A stretch of 64,000 nt of DNA from contig NZ_AMRJ01000005.1 in the NCBI RefSeq assembly GCF_000300995.1, positions 79,701 to 143,700 of the forward strand, given 5' to 3'. Each line of letters opens with the position of its first letter. Position 1 is the first letter of the stretch. Made by a program: the position numbers and the translations under genes. The notes beneath the pieces were generated by a model. It saw only the letters and a program-made list of their open reading frames with translations, was not told the DNA's origin and did no database searches. Origin of the DNA: Alcanivorax hongdengensis A-11-3. GTDB lineage: Bacteria; Pseudomonadota; Gammaproteobacteria; Pseudomonadales; Alcanivoracaceae. Below are positions 44,581 through 52,182 of this stretch, in pieces.

Positions 44581-46179
44581 ATGGCTTTTGTAACTGTCGC
44601 CCGTGATGGCGTACCGGTCACCCAGGCGCGGGATGTGGCCCTGGATGCCACCCTGGGCAAGAACTTTACCCTGAAAACCGATGTGGTGGTGGTGGGCTCC
44701 GGTGCCGCCGGTGCCCTGGTGGCCTACGAGATGGCCAAGGCCGGCCGGGATGTGCTGGTCCTGGAAGCCGGTCGCTATTACCCCAGTGCCCAGTTCACCG
44801 AGCATTTGGGCGACACCATGACCAAGATCTATCAGGATCAGGTCGGGCAGGTGAATACCACCGCCGACGTGATCTTTGTGGGCGGCGCCTGTGTGGGTGG
44901 TTCCACCGTGATCGGTGGCTGTGTCATGCAGCAGCCGTCCGATGCGGTATTTGATGGCTGGGCCAAGCGCCATGAACTGCCTCAGCTGAGCGCCGAAAAC
45001 ATCAAACCCTATTTCGACAAGGTGGGCGAGCAGCTGCATGTGCATACCAACGAAGCCCACGAGATCAACGCCTGTGCCCACAAGGTGATCCAGGGCTGCG
45101 AGAAGATGAAATTCTCGTGGAAACCGGCCCAGCGCAACGTCAAGCAATGTGCCCTTACCGGCCACTGCCTGGCGGGCTGCCCGTCGGATCGCAAGATGAG
45201 CTCGCTGGTGACGCACCTGCCCTGGGCGGCAGCTTATGGGGCGCGGGTCTTTTCCGACACGGAAGTGGTGCGGGTGCTGACCCGCAATGGTCGGGCCAAC
45301 GGCGTGGAAGCGCGTATCACCGACCCGGATAGCGGTGCCCATGTGGCCGACATGCGTGTGGATGCGGATATCGTGGTGCTGGCCGCCGGCGCCATCCAGA
45401 CGCCGCTGATCATGCAGCGCAGTCAGCTCAAGGACACCAGCGGCCAGATTGGTCGCAACATGACGGTGCAGCCCTTTACCCAGGTGCTGGGCAAGTTCCC
45501 GGAGCCGCTCTATGGCTTCCGCGGTGCCCTGGTGGGTGTCTATGTGGATGAGTTCACCGAGACCGATGGCTACATGATTCTGTCCGGCCTGGCCGAGCCG
45601 GAGTCGTTGCTGGCCCAGGGGGACATGCGTGCCGGCAAGGCGCACCTGGAATTCATGAAGGACTACAAGTACTACGCCGGTGTGAATGCTTTCAGTGTGG
45701 ATTCCGGCCGTGGCTACGTGCAGTGGGATGGCGACCCGTACAACGGCGACAAGACCATTCACTGGAATCCCAACCATGAAGAATTCGAGAACATCAAACG
45801 TTCCGCCGCTCTGGCCGCGCGGATCTTCTTCTCGGGCGGGGCGGAGAAAGTCTTCCTGCCGACCTTCCAGAGCCTGGAAGCCGATTCGGTGTTCAATCTG
45901 GATGCCCAGCTGGACAAGGTGGATTATGGCCTGAAGGGCATGTACACCTTCCGTGCCAACAGCTTCAGCCCCCATGGCACCTGTCGCATGGGCGCCGACC
46001 CCTACCAGTATGTAGTCGGGCCCAATGGCGAGACCCATGGCACGGCGGGGCTGTTCGTGGCGGATGCCAGCCTGATCCCGGAACCCCTGGTGGCGCCGCC
46101 CCAGTGGACCGTGCAGGCACTGGCTCAGTACGTCAGCGACCGTATCAACCAGCGTGCCGACAGTCTGTTCCTGTCCTGA
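44581..46179 (+). CDS. GMC-family FAD oxidoreductase (second copy, altered active site)
   Basis: A 532-residue paralogue of the first GMC protein: DVVVVGSGAAGALVAYEM, VGGSTVIGGCVMQQP, and the same Cys cluster (Cys190, Cys196, Cys200 in CALTGHCLAGC). The FAD fold is intact, but the residues aligned with the catalytic His and Asn differ: FSPHGTCRMG has Ser where the first copy has His, and LVAPPQWTV has Pro where it has Asn. It may be a flavin protein with another chemistry or a non-catalytic partner. I start at the ATG at 44581 after GAGCGGAGTTGAT. Confidence 0.83.
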   Translation: MAFVTVARDGVPVTQARDVALDATLGKNFTLKTDVVVVGSGAAGALVAYEMAKAGRDVLVLEAGRYYPSAQFTEHLGDTMTKIYQDQVGQVNTTADVIFVGGACVGGSTVIGGCVMQQPSDAVFDGWAKRHELPQLSAENIKPYFDKVGEQLHVHTNEAHEINACAHKVIQGCEKMKFSWKPAQRNVKQCALTGHCLAGCPSDRKMSSLVTHLPWAAAYGARVFSDTEVVRVLTRNGRANGVEARITDPDSGAHVADMRVDADIVVLAAGAIQTPLIMQRSQLKDTSGQIGRNMTVQPFTQVLGKFPEPLYGFRGALVGVYVDEFTETDGYMILSGLAEPESLLAQGDMRAGKAHLEFMKDYKYYAGVNAFSVDSGRGYVQWDGDPYNGDKTIHWNPNHEEFENIKRSAALAARIFFSGGAEKVFLPTFQSLEADSVFNLDAQLDKVDYGLKGMYTFRANSFSPHGTCRMGADPYQYVVGPNGETHGTAGLFVADASLIPEPLVAPPQWTVQALAQYVSDRINQRADSLFLS

Positions 46180-46204
46180 TCGGCGGTCACCGAATACACA
46201 AACA

Positions 46205-46230
46205 GGCGCGCCTCCGGCGCGCTTTTTTTA
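46205..46230 (+). terminator. Intrinsic terminator after the second GMC gene
   Basis: GCGCGCC and GGCGCGC pair with a TCC loop (46206-46222), then seven T residues follow. It closes the transcript of the GMC genes. Confidence 0.85.
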
Positions 46231-46502
46231 TCGATTGTGAATAATGGCGTGATAGGCCCTGAAGTTGGCCACATTGATCCTGTTACCCTGTGCCGCCGCC
46301 TGCTAATACTGGATAGGCAATATTCGTTGGGGCATAACCCGAAGTGCGGGGAGCTTTTCCGTCCAGCAGTGTCACTGGCTGTTGATATAGAATGACGGGG
46401 CGGTATCCCGGCGGATACGATCGCATGAAACCCTTCATTGTGCGGCTGTCATCGCGGACAGGTTTTCGCCGGCCCCGAAATCTGATTAACAGGAGAACTG
46501 AT
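46231..46502. other. Intergenic region upstream of the iron alcohol dehydrogenase
   Basis: About 270 bases without a supported gene. I see an 11-base inverted repeat, CAGTG-T-CACTG, at 46367-46377 and an AT-rich TATAGAAT at 46386-46393 that could be a -10 element, but no -35 at proper spacing. AGGAG at 46491-46495 is the ribosome site of the next gene. A regulated promoter is likely somewhere here; its position is unresolved. Confidence 0.4.
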
Positions 46503-47660
46503 ATGGCGGGCTTTGAATTTGCCACCACCCACCGTGTGTTGGTCGAGGCCGGTGCCGCCGGGCGCCTGCCGGAACTCAGCCGGCAACTGGGTGCCAATAG
46601 GGTGCTGCTGGTCACCGATCCGGGGATTCGCCGTACCCCTTTGCTGGAGCCGGTGATCCGCGCCTTTGAGCAGGCGGGGATGCCGTTGCATGTGTTTGAC
46701 CAGGTCAGCGCCGATCCCGCCGATACCGTGGTGCAGGCAGCGCTGCAGCAGGCCGGCGCCGTGCAGGCCGACCTGGTAATCGGTTTCGGTGGTGGCTCAT
46801 CCATGGATGTGGCCAAGCTGGTCGCCCTGCTGGCCGACCCGCGTAGCCACCAGGCGCTGGAGGAGATCTATGGCGTGGGCGTGGCTGAAGGGCCGCGCCT
46901 GCCGCTGATTCAGGTGCCCACCACCGCGGGTACCGGTTCCGAGGTGACACCGGTGGCCATTGTGACCACCGGCGCCACTACCAAGGCCGGCGTGGTATCA
47001 CCGGTGCTGCTGCCGGACCTGGCGGTACTGGATGCCGAGCTGACGCTGGGCTTGCCCGCGCCGGTGACTGCGGCCACTGGCATCGATGCCATGGTGCACG
47101 CCATCGAAGCCTATACCAGCGCGCACAAGAAAAACCCCTATTCGGACATGCTGGCCCGTGAAGCGCTGCGCCTGTTGGCTGGCAACCTGTCGGAGGCGGT
47201 ACACAATGGTAGCAATACGGCCGCTCGCGAGGCTTGCCTGTTGGGCGCCATGATGGCCGGTCAGGCTTTTGCCAACGCCCCGGTGGCTGCCGTTCATGCG
47301 CTGGCCTATCCGCTGGGCGGGCATTTCCATATTCCCCATGGCCTGAGCAATTCGCTGGTATTGCCGGAAGTGCTACGCTTCAACGCCCCCCAGGCTGCGG
47401 CCCTGTACGCCGAGCTGGCGCCAATTCTCAGTGACGAGCCGTTCAGCACGGCAGAGCAGGGGGCCGCTACCTTGATCGACGCGCTGGATGCGCTGATCGC
47501 GGATGTGCAGTTGCCAGTGCGCCTGCGCGATGCCGGCGTTACCGAGGACAGCCTGGAGACGCTGGCGGCGGATGCCATGTTGCAGCAGCGGTTGCTGGTC
47601 AATAACCCCCGTGAGGTCAGTGAGGCGGATGCCCTGGCCATTTACAAGGCAGTCTATTGA
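46503..47660 (+). CDS. Iron-containing alcohol dehydrogenase
   Basis: A 385-residue group III alcohol dehydrogenase. NAD(P) binding: VIGFGGGSSMDVAKLVALL and PTTAGTGSEVTPVAIVT; iron ligands lie in the GIDAMVHAIEAYTS to HALAYPLGGHFHIPHGLSN segment. These enzymes interconvert alcohols and aldehydes. I start at the ATG at 46503, seven bases after AGGAG; an upstream in-frame ATG would add 37 unlikely residues. It is coupled to the thioesterase gene (TGATG). Confidence 0.92.
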   Translation: MAGFEFATTHRVLVEAGAAGRLPELSRQLGANRVLLVTDPGIRRTPLLEPVIRAFEQAGMPLHVFDQVSADPADTVVQAALQQAGAVQADLVIGFGGGSSMDVAKLVALLADPRSHQALEEIYGVGVAEGPRLPLIQVPTTAGTGSEVTPVAIVTTGATTKAGVVSPVLLPDLAVLDAELTLGLPAPVTAATGIDAMVHAIEAYTSAHKKNPYSDMLAREALRLLAGNLSEAVHNGSNTAAREACLLGAMMAGQAFANAPVAAVHALAYPLGGHFHIPHGLSNSLVLPEVLRFNAPQAAALYAELAPILSDEPFSTAEQGAATLIDALDALIADVQLPVRLRDAGVTEDSLETLAADAMLQQRLLVNNPREVSEADALAIYKAVY

Positions 47661-48097
47661 TGAGTGAGCAGAAAGCCCGGCCCGGTCGGGAGCAGTACGG
47701 TTACCTGTGCCCGGTGGACAGCCGCTGGCGCGACAATGATATCTACGGCCATATCAACAATGTGGTCTATTACAGTTACTTTGACTCCACCATCAACCGT
47801 TACCTGATTGAGCAGGGCGGGCTGGATATTCACGATGGTGAGGTGATCGCCTACGTGGTCAGCTCCGGTTGTGATTATTTCGAGGCAGCGGCCTATCCAC
47901 AATCACTGGCCGTGGGCATGAAGGTCGATAAACTGGGCAACAGTTCGGTGCGCTACGGCCTGGCTCTGTTTGGTGAGCAGGGATCGGCCAAGGCCACCGG
48001 CTTTGTGGTACATGTTTTCGTCAACCGTGACAGTGGCCGGCCGGTGCCGATTCCGGAGAGGCTGCGTGAAGCGCTTGCGGCACTGCAGTCGCTGTAG
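47660..48097 (+). CDS. Acyl-CoA thioesterase, 4-hydroxybenzoyl-CoA thioesterase (hot-dog) family
   Basis: A 145-residue single hot-dog protein with the motif SRWRDNDIYGHINNVVYYSYFD, here a region of about 22 residues containing the Asp of the DxxGHxNN signature. Family members hydrolyse acyl-CoA or aryl-CoA esters. The start overlaps the stop of the alcohol dehydrogenase, which suggests a shared pathway, perhaps alcohol to acid handling; substrate is not predictable from sequence. Confidence 0.85.
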   Translation: MSEQKARPGREQYGYLCPVDSRWRDNDIYGHINNVVYYSYFDSTINRYLIEQGGLDIHDGEVIAYVVSSGCDYFEAAAYPQSLAVGMKVDKLGNSSVRYGLALFGEQGSAKATGFVVHVFVNRDSGRPVPIPERLREALAALQSL

Positions 48098-48110
48098 CCG
48101 CATCGGGATA

Positions 48111-48147
48111 GCACAAAAAAGCCCGGCATTGCCGGGCTTTTTTGTGC
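48111..48147. terminator. Bidirectional terminator between the thioesterase and AgmX-like genes
   Basis: A perfect 17-bp inverted repeat with an ATT loop; the arms read GCACAAAAAAGCCCGGC and its complement, giving an A-tract on one side and a T-tract on the other. It can end both the plus-strand thioesterase transcript and the minus-strand AgmX-like transcript, which converge here. Confidence 0.92.
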
Positions 48148-48160
48148 ATCACTTTCCCCG

Positions 48161-49147
48161 TCAGTTGGGGAAGAAGTTCAGCTTGTAGTCACCTTTCCAG
48201 GTTTCCACTTTCATGGCGCCGAAGTTCATCTGTCTGGCCACCAGCATGATGCGGTGTTCCAGTTTCGCATCACCCAGCTGGCTGGACTTGATGCTCACTT
48301 TCAACACTTCACCACTGGGCGCGATCTCCAGATACAGCACCACGGTACCCTGCAGGGCCGGGTTGCTGCGCAGGGCACGCTGGTACTGGCTGTTGAACTT
48401 GCCGGCATAACGGTCAAACACACGGCGCAGCTGTTCCTGGGTACGGCGGCTCTTGCCATCGCTGCCCTTGCGGCTGGTGCTGGCTGCCTGACCGGCCTGG
48501 GCGATCTTGCTGTCGACCTTGCCCCCACCCACGGTACCGGCGGACAACTTGCCGCCGCCACCGCCACCGCTGGAAGCTCTGGCAACAGAGACGCCTCCGG
48601 AGCCGCTGCCGGCCCGCTTGCCGATCAGGTCACGCTGGGCCTTGGCTTCGGTATTGCCACCGGTACGCAGGCCGGAACCGCTGCTGACCACGGGACCGAT
48701 ATCATCCAGGCCGCTGAGGGCATCGCCGATGTCCTCGTTCAGTCGGGCCTTGGCCTTTTCATGGGCTTGCTCGCGTTGCTGCTCCTTTACCTCCGGCTCG
48801 GGTTTGGGTTCCGGCTTGGGTTCGGGTTTAGGCTCGGGTTTCGGCTGCTCGGGCTTTTCCTTCTCCGGTTTTTCCTTTTCAGGTTCCGGTTCGGGCTCCG
48901 GCTCCGGCGGCGGTGGTTCCTTTTTCTTCTCGATCACCAGCTGAGCCAGACGCTCGGGAATTTTCTGCTGCTCACGACGATCCTGCTTTTCAATGGTGAT
49001 GGAATTGACCAGCACAATGATCAGCAGCGCCAGCAGCAGCAGGGCGATGACGATACCGTAAAGGCGGGTGTTTTCCCCCTCTTGCTTGTCCCAGGGCAGA
49101 GTGCCATCAATCAGGATGCGCAGTTTGTTGTTATTGTTCTGCGTCAT
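48161..49147 (-). CDS. TonB-like protein with AgmX/PglI-type C-terminal domain
   Basis: A 328-residue inner-membrane-anchored protein: cytoplasmic N-terminus, one helix at about 31-49, a Pro/Glu/Lys-rich periplasmic stretch at about 73-120, a Gly/Ser-rich part near 185-205, and a C-terminal domain (about 235-328) with NPALQGTVVLYLEIAPSGEV and LEHRIMLVARQMNFGAMK. That C-terminus matches the AgmX/PglI type known from myxobacterial gliding proteins. The architecture is that of TonB: an energy-transducing arm across the periplasm. It is the last gene after ExbB and two ExbD genes, overlapping the nearer ExbD gene by four bases. Confidence 0.8.
   Translation of the reverse strand: MTQNNNNKLRILIDGTLPWDKQEGENTRLYGIVIALLLLALLIIVLVNSITIEKQDRREQQKIPERLAQLVIEKKKEPPPPEPEPEPEPEKEKPEKEKPEQPKPEPKPEPKPEPKPEPEVKEQQREQAHEKAKARLNEDIGDALSGLDDIGPVVSSGSGLRTGGNTEAKAQRDLIGKRAGSGSGGVSVARASSGGGGGGKLSAGTVGGGKVDSKIAQAGQAASTSRKGSDGKSRRTQEQLRRVFDRYAGKFNSQYQRALRSNPALQGTVVLYLEIAPSGEVLKVSIKSSQLGDAKLEHRIMLVARQMNFGAMKVETWKGDYKLNFFPN
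48790..48915 (-). repeat. Imperfect short tandem repeat coding the Pro-Glu-Lys linker
   Basis: Imperfect repeats of 6-12 bases encode a run of PEP, KPEP and EKEK units in the TonB-like protein. Such linkers are extended and span the periplasm in TonB proteins. Repeat number may vary between strains. Confidence 0.7.
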
Positions 49148-49644
49148 TCGTCTTCCTCCTCTGCCACTTTCAGTACAGCGAAGGACACCTTGGTATAGGG
49201 CGTTTCCATGCAGCTACGCATGAGTTTCTTGATCACGGCGTAGGGCACGCTCTTGTCACCAAGGATCATGACTTCCTTTTCGGCGCTCTTGTCAGCGGCC
49301 AGGCTCTGTGCGGCACGGTAGTTAAGCTCGTCAACCAGTGCCTGTACCGTGCGTGAGTCCTGCTGACGCACCTCGTCGGTGCTGGCGATTTTCTGGCCGG
49401 CAACGATCACGTCCCGGGCGCTGACCTGAATGGTCAGTACGTCCTTGGGCATTTCCTGCGCGGTGGACTCGGGCAGGGTGATGTCCTTGTTGTCAGGCAG
49501 TTTTGCCGCATTGTTGTTATTGACCAGCAGAAAGATCAGCAGGATGGTGAAAATATCCATCAATGCGGTCAGGTTCAGCGTGGCCACCGCCTTGTGGCGG
49601 CCATGGTGGCGGTCCATGCGGCGGGCGCGGGCGGATTTCTTCAT
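49144..49644 (-). CDS. ExbD/TolR-family protein with conserved membrane Asp
   Basis: A 166-residue protein: a basic N-terminus, one membrane helix at about 26-42, and a periplasmic domain. TLNLTALMDIFTILLIFLL contains the protonatable Asp (Asp30) required for proton-driven work in ExbD/TolR. The periplasmic part has DVLTIQVSARDVIVAGQKIA and a C-terminal MILGDKSVPYAVIKKLM. It overlaps its neighbours by four bases on each side. Confidence 0.88.
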   Translation of the reverse strand: MKKSARARRMDRHHGRHKAVATLNLTALMDIFTILLIFLLVNNNNAAKLPDNKDITLPESTAQEMPKDVLTIQVSARDVIVAGQKIASTDEVRQQDSRTVQALVDELNYRAAQSLAADKSAEKEVMILGDKSVPYAVIKKLMRSCMETPYTKVSFAVLKVAEEEDE

Positions 49645-50171
49645 GCCTCACCTCCCAGGCTGGCCGTGCGGTCCGGCGGTGCGGTACCGATGCTGATGTC
49701 GGGGAACAGTTCCTGCTTGATGGGCTGACCGTTGATCTCCTTGCTGTAGAGACGGACCGCGTCCATGGTGTGAATCATGTCCTCGTAGGGGGTGTCATCT
49801 TCACACAGCAGGGTGACGGCGGTGACCTTGGGGAACTTGCCTTTCAGTTCCACCAGAAAATCATGCAGCGCCAGGGCATCGTGCTTGTCGTCCTTGTTCT
49901 TGACGATTTTCAGCACCGCACTGCTGCTGCGGTCCACCACTTCATAGCGGTCGGTATAAATCAGCACTTCCAGCGTCAGTTTTTCTTTTTCGTTTTCCGG
50001 GGTGGGCGTACTGCTGTCATTCACCGCGGGCAGATTCAGCTGCAGGATGGAGACCTGCGCGAAAACCGCGTTGATCAGCAGAAAAGGAATCAGCACTACC
50101 ATCAGATTGAGAAAGGCAGTGATGTTCAGTTCCACCTCGGTGTCGTGCGAACGTCGTCTGCGAAATCGCAT
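49641..50171 (-). CDS. ExbD/TolR-family protein with Asn in place of the membrane Asp
   Basis: A 176-residue second ExbD-like protein. Its helix reads ELNITAFLNLMVVLIPFLL: the position that is Asp30 in the neighbouring copy is Asn22 here (codon AAT, read directly). The rest keeps the family layout, with a periplasmic domain ending GTAPPDRTASLGGEA. It probably pairs with the Asp-bearing copy in a mixed complex, and itself may not carry protons. It follows the ExbB gene by 43 bases. Confidence 0.85.
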   Translation of the reverse strand: MRFRRRRSHDTEVELNITAFLNLMVVLIPFLLINAVFAQVSILQLNLPAVNDSSTPTPENEKEKLTLEVLIYTDRYEVVDRSSSAVLKIVKNKDDKHDALALHDFLVELKGKFPKVTAVTLLCEDDTPYEDMIHTMDAVRLYSKEINGQPIKQELFPDISIGTAPPDRTASLGGEA

Positions 50172-50214
50172 ACCAGATCCTTACACCAGGTTGGCGAAAA
50201 CAAGAGGAGGGCGC

Positions 50215-50913
50215 TTACTGGCCGTCGTTCTTGCGCTCTTGCTGGGCGGATACCTGGCGGAAGACGTTAACGAATTTCACCGAGGCCATTTCCATGCTGT
50301 CGATCAGTTTGCCGGTCATGGAGTTGATGAAGGCGTAGGCCAGCAACATGGGAATCGCGGCAATCAGGCCGAAAGCGGTGGTGTTCATGGCAACGGAAAT
50401 GGAAGCGGAGAGCAGGTCGGCCTTTTCTGCCGGGTCGGCGCTGGCGACGGCGGTGAAAGCGCTGATCAGACCGAGAATGGTCCCCAGCAGGCCGAGCAGG
50501 GTGGCGATGTTGGCAAAGGTGGCAATGTAGGGGGTGCGGGTTTCCAGGCGTGGGATGATTTCCATCAGCCCTTCTTCCATGGCCAGTTCAATATCGTCGT
50601 GGCGGCGTGCGGTCTTGGCGCGCTCCAGGCCATAGCCAACCACCTTGGCCATGCCGGTCTTGCTGTCGGAAACGTAGTCCAGGGCCTGGCGGAACTGTCC
50701 CTTGGCGATCAGCGGGTAGACGCCTTTCCAGACCTTCTGATTTTTCGCCTTGGTGCTTTGCAGGTAAATAATACGTTCAATACACAGGGCCAGGCCCAGT
50801 GCCAGTACCACCAGGATGGGGTACATGAAGAAACCGCCGTCCTGAATAAACTTGATAATTACGTGAAATACACCGGCGTCATGTGCGGCGGCAGCGGTTG
50901 TGGTGGCGGACAT
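50215..50913 (-). CDS. MotA/TolQ/ExbB-family proton channel protein
   Basis: A 232-residue inner-membrane protein with three helices: about 20-45, then after a cytoplasmic loop 125-150 and 165-190. Family landmarks are ATLLGLLGTILGLISAF and SVAMNTTAFGLIAAIPMLLA, with the conserved Thr in the last helix. It forms the stator/channel with ExbD-type proteins. AGGAG precedes the ATG by seven bases. The 196-base gap upstream separates it from the TPR genes on the same strand. Confidence 0.9.
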   Translation of the reverse strand: MSATTTAAAAHDAGVFHVIIKFIQDGGFFMYPILVVLALGLALCIERIIYLQSTKAKNQKVWKGVYPLIAKGQFRQALDYVSDSKTGMAKVVGYGLERAKTARRHDDIELAMEEGLMEIIPRLETRTPYIATFANIATLLGLLGTILGLISAFTAVASADPAEKADLLSASISVAMNTTAFGLIAAIPMLLAYAFINSMTGKLIDSMEMASVKFVNVFRQVSAQQERKNDGQ

Positions 50914-51015
50914 CGAAATCTCCTGACGATATTTCTTGTGTTGGCTTTAGTTATTCTCGGGGCAGAAGAACGGCGCGCTTGCCTGATTCTCTGCCTCCCC
51001 CTTGAAAGCAGCGTT

Positions 51016-51048
51016 GTATCAGAAAAACAACATAGTTGCATCTGATAC
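51016..51048. repeat. Nested palindrome upstream of the ExbB gene
   Basis: GTATCAG (51016-51022) and CTGATAC (51042-51048) enclose an inner CAAC-ATA-GTTG. A second inverted repeat, GAACCCG/CGGGTTC, lies a few bases further on (about 51063-51089). Both fall in the gap between the TPR genes and the ExbB gene, and either may be an operator, processing site or weak terminator. Confidence 0.4.
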
Positions 51049-51109
51049 GAAATCGGTAGTTGAACCCGCTAGCAGAAAAACGGGTTCATCAAAATTGTAT
51101 ACTTTCGGA

Positions 51110-51409
51110 CTATTCCAGAAACAGCCCATCACTGTCGGGTTGTTGTGACAGCAGCTCGTGATACTCGATTTCCCGCATCAGCACTTCCTGATCCAGCGGC
51201 TCCAGTACCCGGTTCAACAGGGACGACGTGGGGTCCTTTTTCTCCAGCTTTACTTCCTTGTCTTTCCAGGGCACCACGTTCAGTACCGTTGGGGCTTCCT
51301 GGGTGCCGATCACGTTGGTGGCCGCACCGTCGTTCTGCGGGTCCTTCCTGTCAGCGGCGAAAGCGGTGCTGCAAAGCAATAGCAGCGCCAGGGGCAGGGC
51401 AGCTTTCAT
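51110..51409 (-). CDS. Small secreted protein of unknown function in the ExbB/TPR cluster
   Basis: A 99-residue protein with a clear signal peptide (MKAALPLALLLLCSTAFAA). The mature part of about 80 residues is charged, with NVVPWKDKEVKLEKKDPTS and a helical end LDQEVLMREIEYHELLSQQ. I do not recognise it. Its ATG overlaps the stop of the TPR lipoprotein gene (TAATG), so it belongs to that operon and probably acts in the periplasm with it. Confidence 0.7.
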   Translation of the reverse strand: MKAALPLALLLLCSTAFAADRKDPQNDGAATNVIGTQEAPTVLNVVPWKDKEVKLEKKDPTSSLLNRVLEPLDQEVLMREIEYHELLSQQPDSDGLFLE

Positions 51410-52182
51410 TAATTCACCTCCGAGTTGCTGGCCGGCGCCGGGCGGTCGGCCACCGGTTGGCTGGGCGCTTTTTCCGGTGCCCGTCGTTCCAGGTCGACAA
51501 TCCAGTTGGCCACGTTCTGGTCTTCTTCCTTCTGCAGACGCTGATAGGCACGGAAATGGGTCAGTGCCAGGTTGAGATCCTGCAGATAAAGTTCACCCAG
51601 CACCGCCAGATTAAAGTGCGCCCGGGCATATTGCGGGTCAAGCACGAGGGCGCGCTCGTAATGCTGGCGCGCCTGCTGGAACTGTCCCTGTTCACGCAAC
51701 ACCAGCCCCAGGGCGTTATGGGCGTAGGGATTGACTTCGTTGATCTCCAGTGCCTTTTCCAGGGCCGTCCGGGCCTGGTCGAATTCCTTGCGCTGCAGGT
51801 GGATCAGACCGATGTTGACCTGCGGGCCGGACAGTTGCGGATAGCGGCTGGCCAGGGACTGGAACATGACCAGTGCCTTGTCGGCATCACCGCCAGCCAG
51901 GGTTTGCATGGCGCGGGCGTATTCCGGCCCGGCCTTGGCGGCCAGTTTTTCCACTTTGGGATCATGGGGCACCGGCGGGATATGGATCGCATCGCTGTCC
52001 GCGGCCGCGCCGCCACTTTTCTGCTCGGCATATTTGCTGGTGGCGCCGTGGGCACCGCCTTCCAGGCCGGTTTGCCCGGTGGTGGCACAACCGGCCAGCC
52101 ACAGCATGGTGACCATGGCCGCCAGTGGCAGCAGAGACCTGACTGCTGTTTTCAGCCCGTGGTTAGTAGATGATGTCGACAT
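51409..52182 (-). CDS. TPR-repeat lipoprotein
   Basis: A 257-residue protein. N-terminal signal with lipobox LAGC at about residue 29-32, then at least three TPR units at about 85-195: QVNIGLIHLQRKEFDQARTA, AHNALGLVLREQGQFQQARQ and ARAHFNLAVLGELYLQDLN. It resembles PilW/PilF-like and other envelope TPR lipoproteins, but the neighbourhood points to the ExbB/AgmX machine. It overlaps the 981-residue protein by 20 bases. Confidence 0.8.
   Translation of the reverse strand: MSTSSTNHGLKTAVRSLLPLAAMVTMLWLAGCATTGQTGLEGGAHGATSKYAEQKSGGAAADSDAIHIPPVPHDPKVEKLAAKAGPEYARAMQTLAGGDADKALVMFQSLASRYPQLSGPQVNIGLIHLQRKEFDQARTALEKALEINEVNPYAHNALGLVLREQGQFQQARQHYERALVLDPQYARAHFNLAVLGELYLQDLNLALTHFRAYQRLQKEEDQNVANWIVDLERRAPEKAPSQPVADRPAPASNSEVN

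Noticed and set aside
44353..46038. A 561-residue open frame opposite the second GMC gene
   Set aside because: The GMC frame has the FAD motif and paralogue support; the antisense frame has none.
48785..48915. The short repeats as a CRISPR-like or mobile repeat
   Set aside because: They are in frame and encode the Pro-Glu-Lys linker of the TonB-like protein; spacing is not CRISPR-like.
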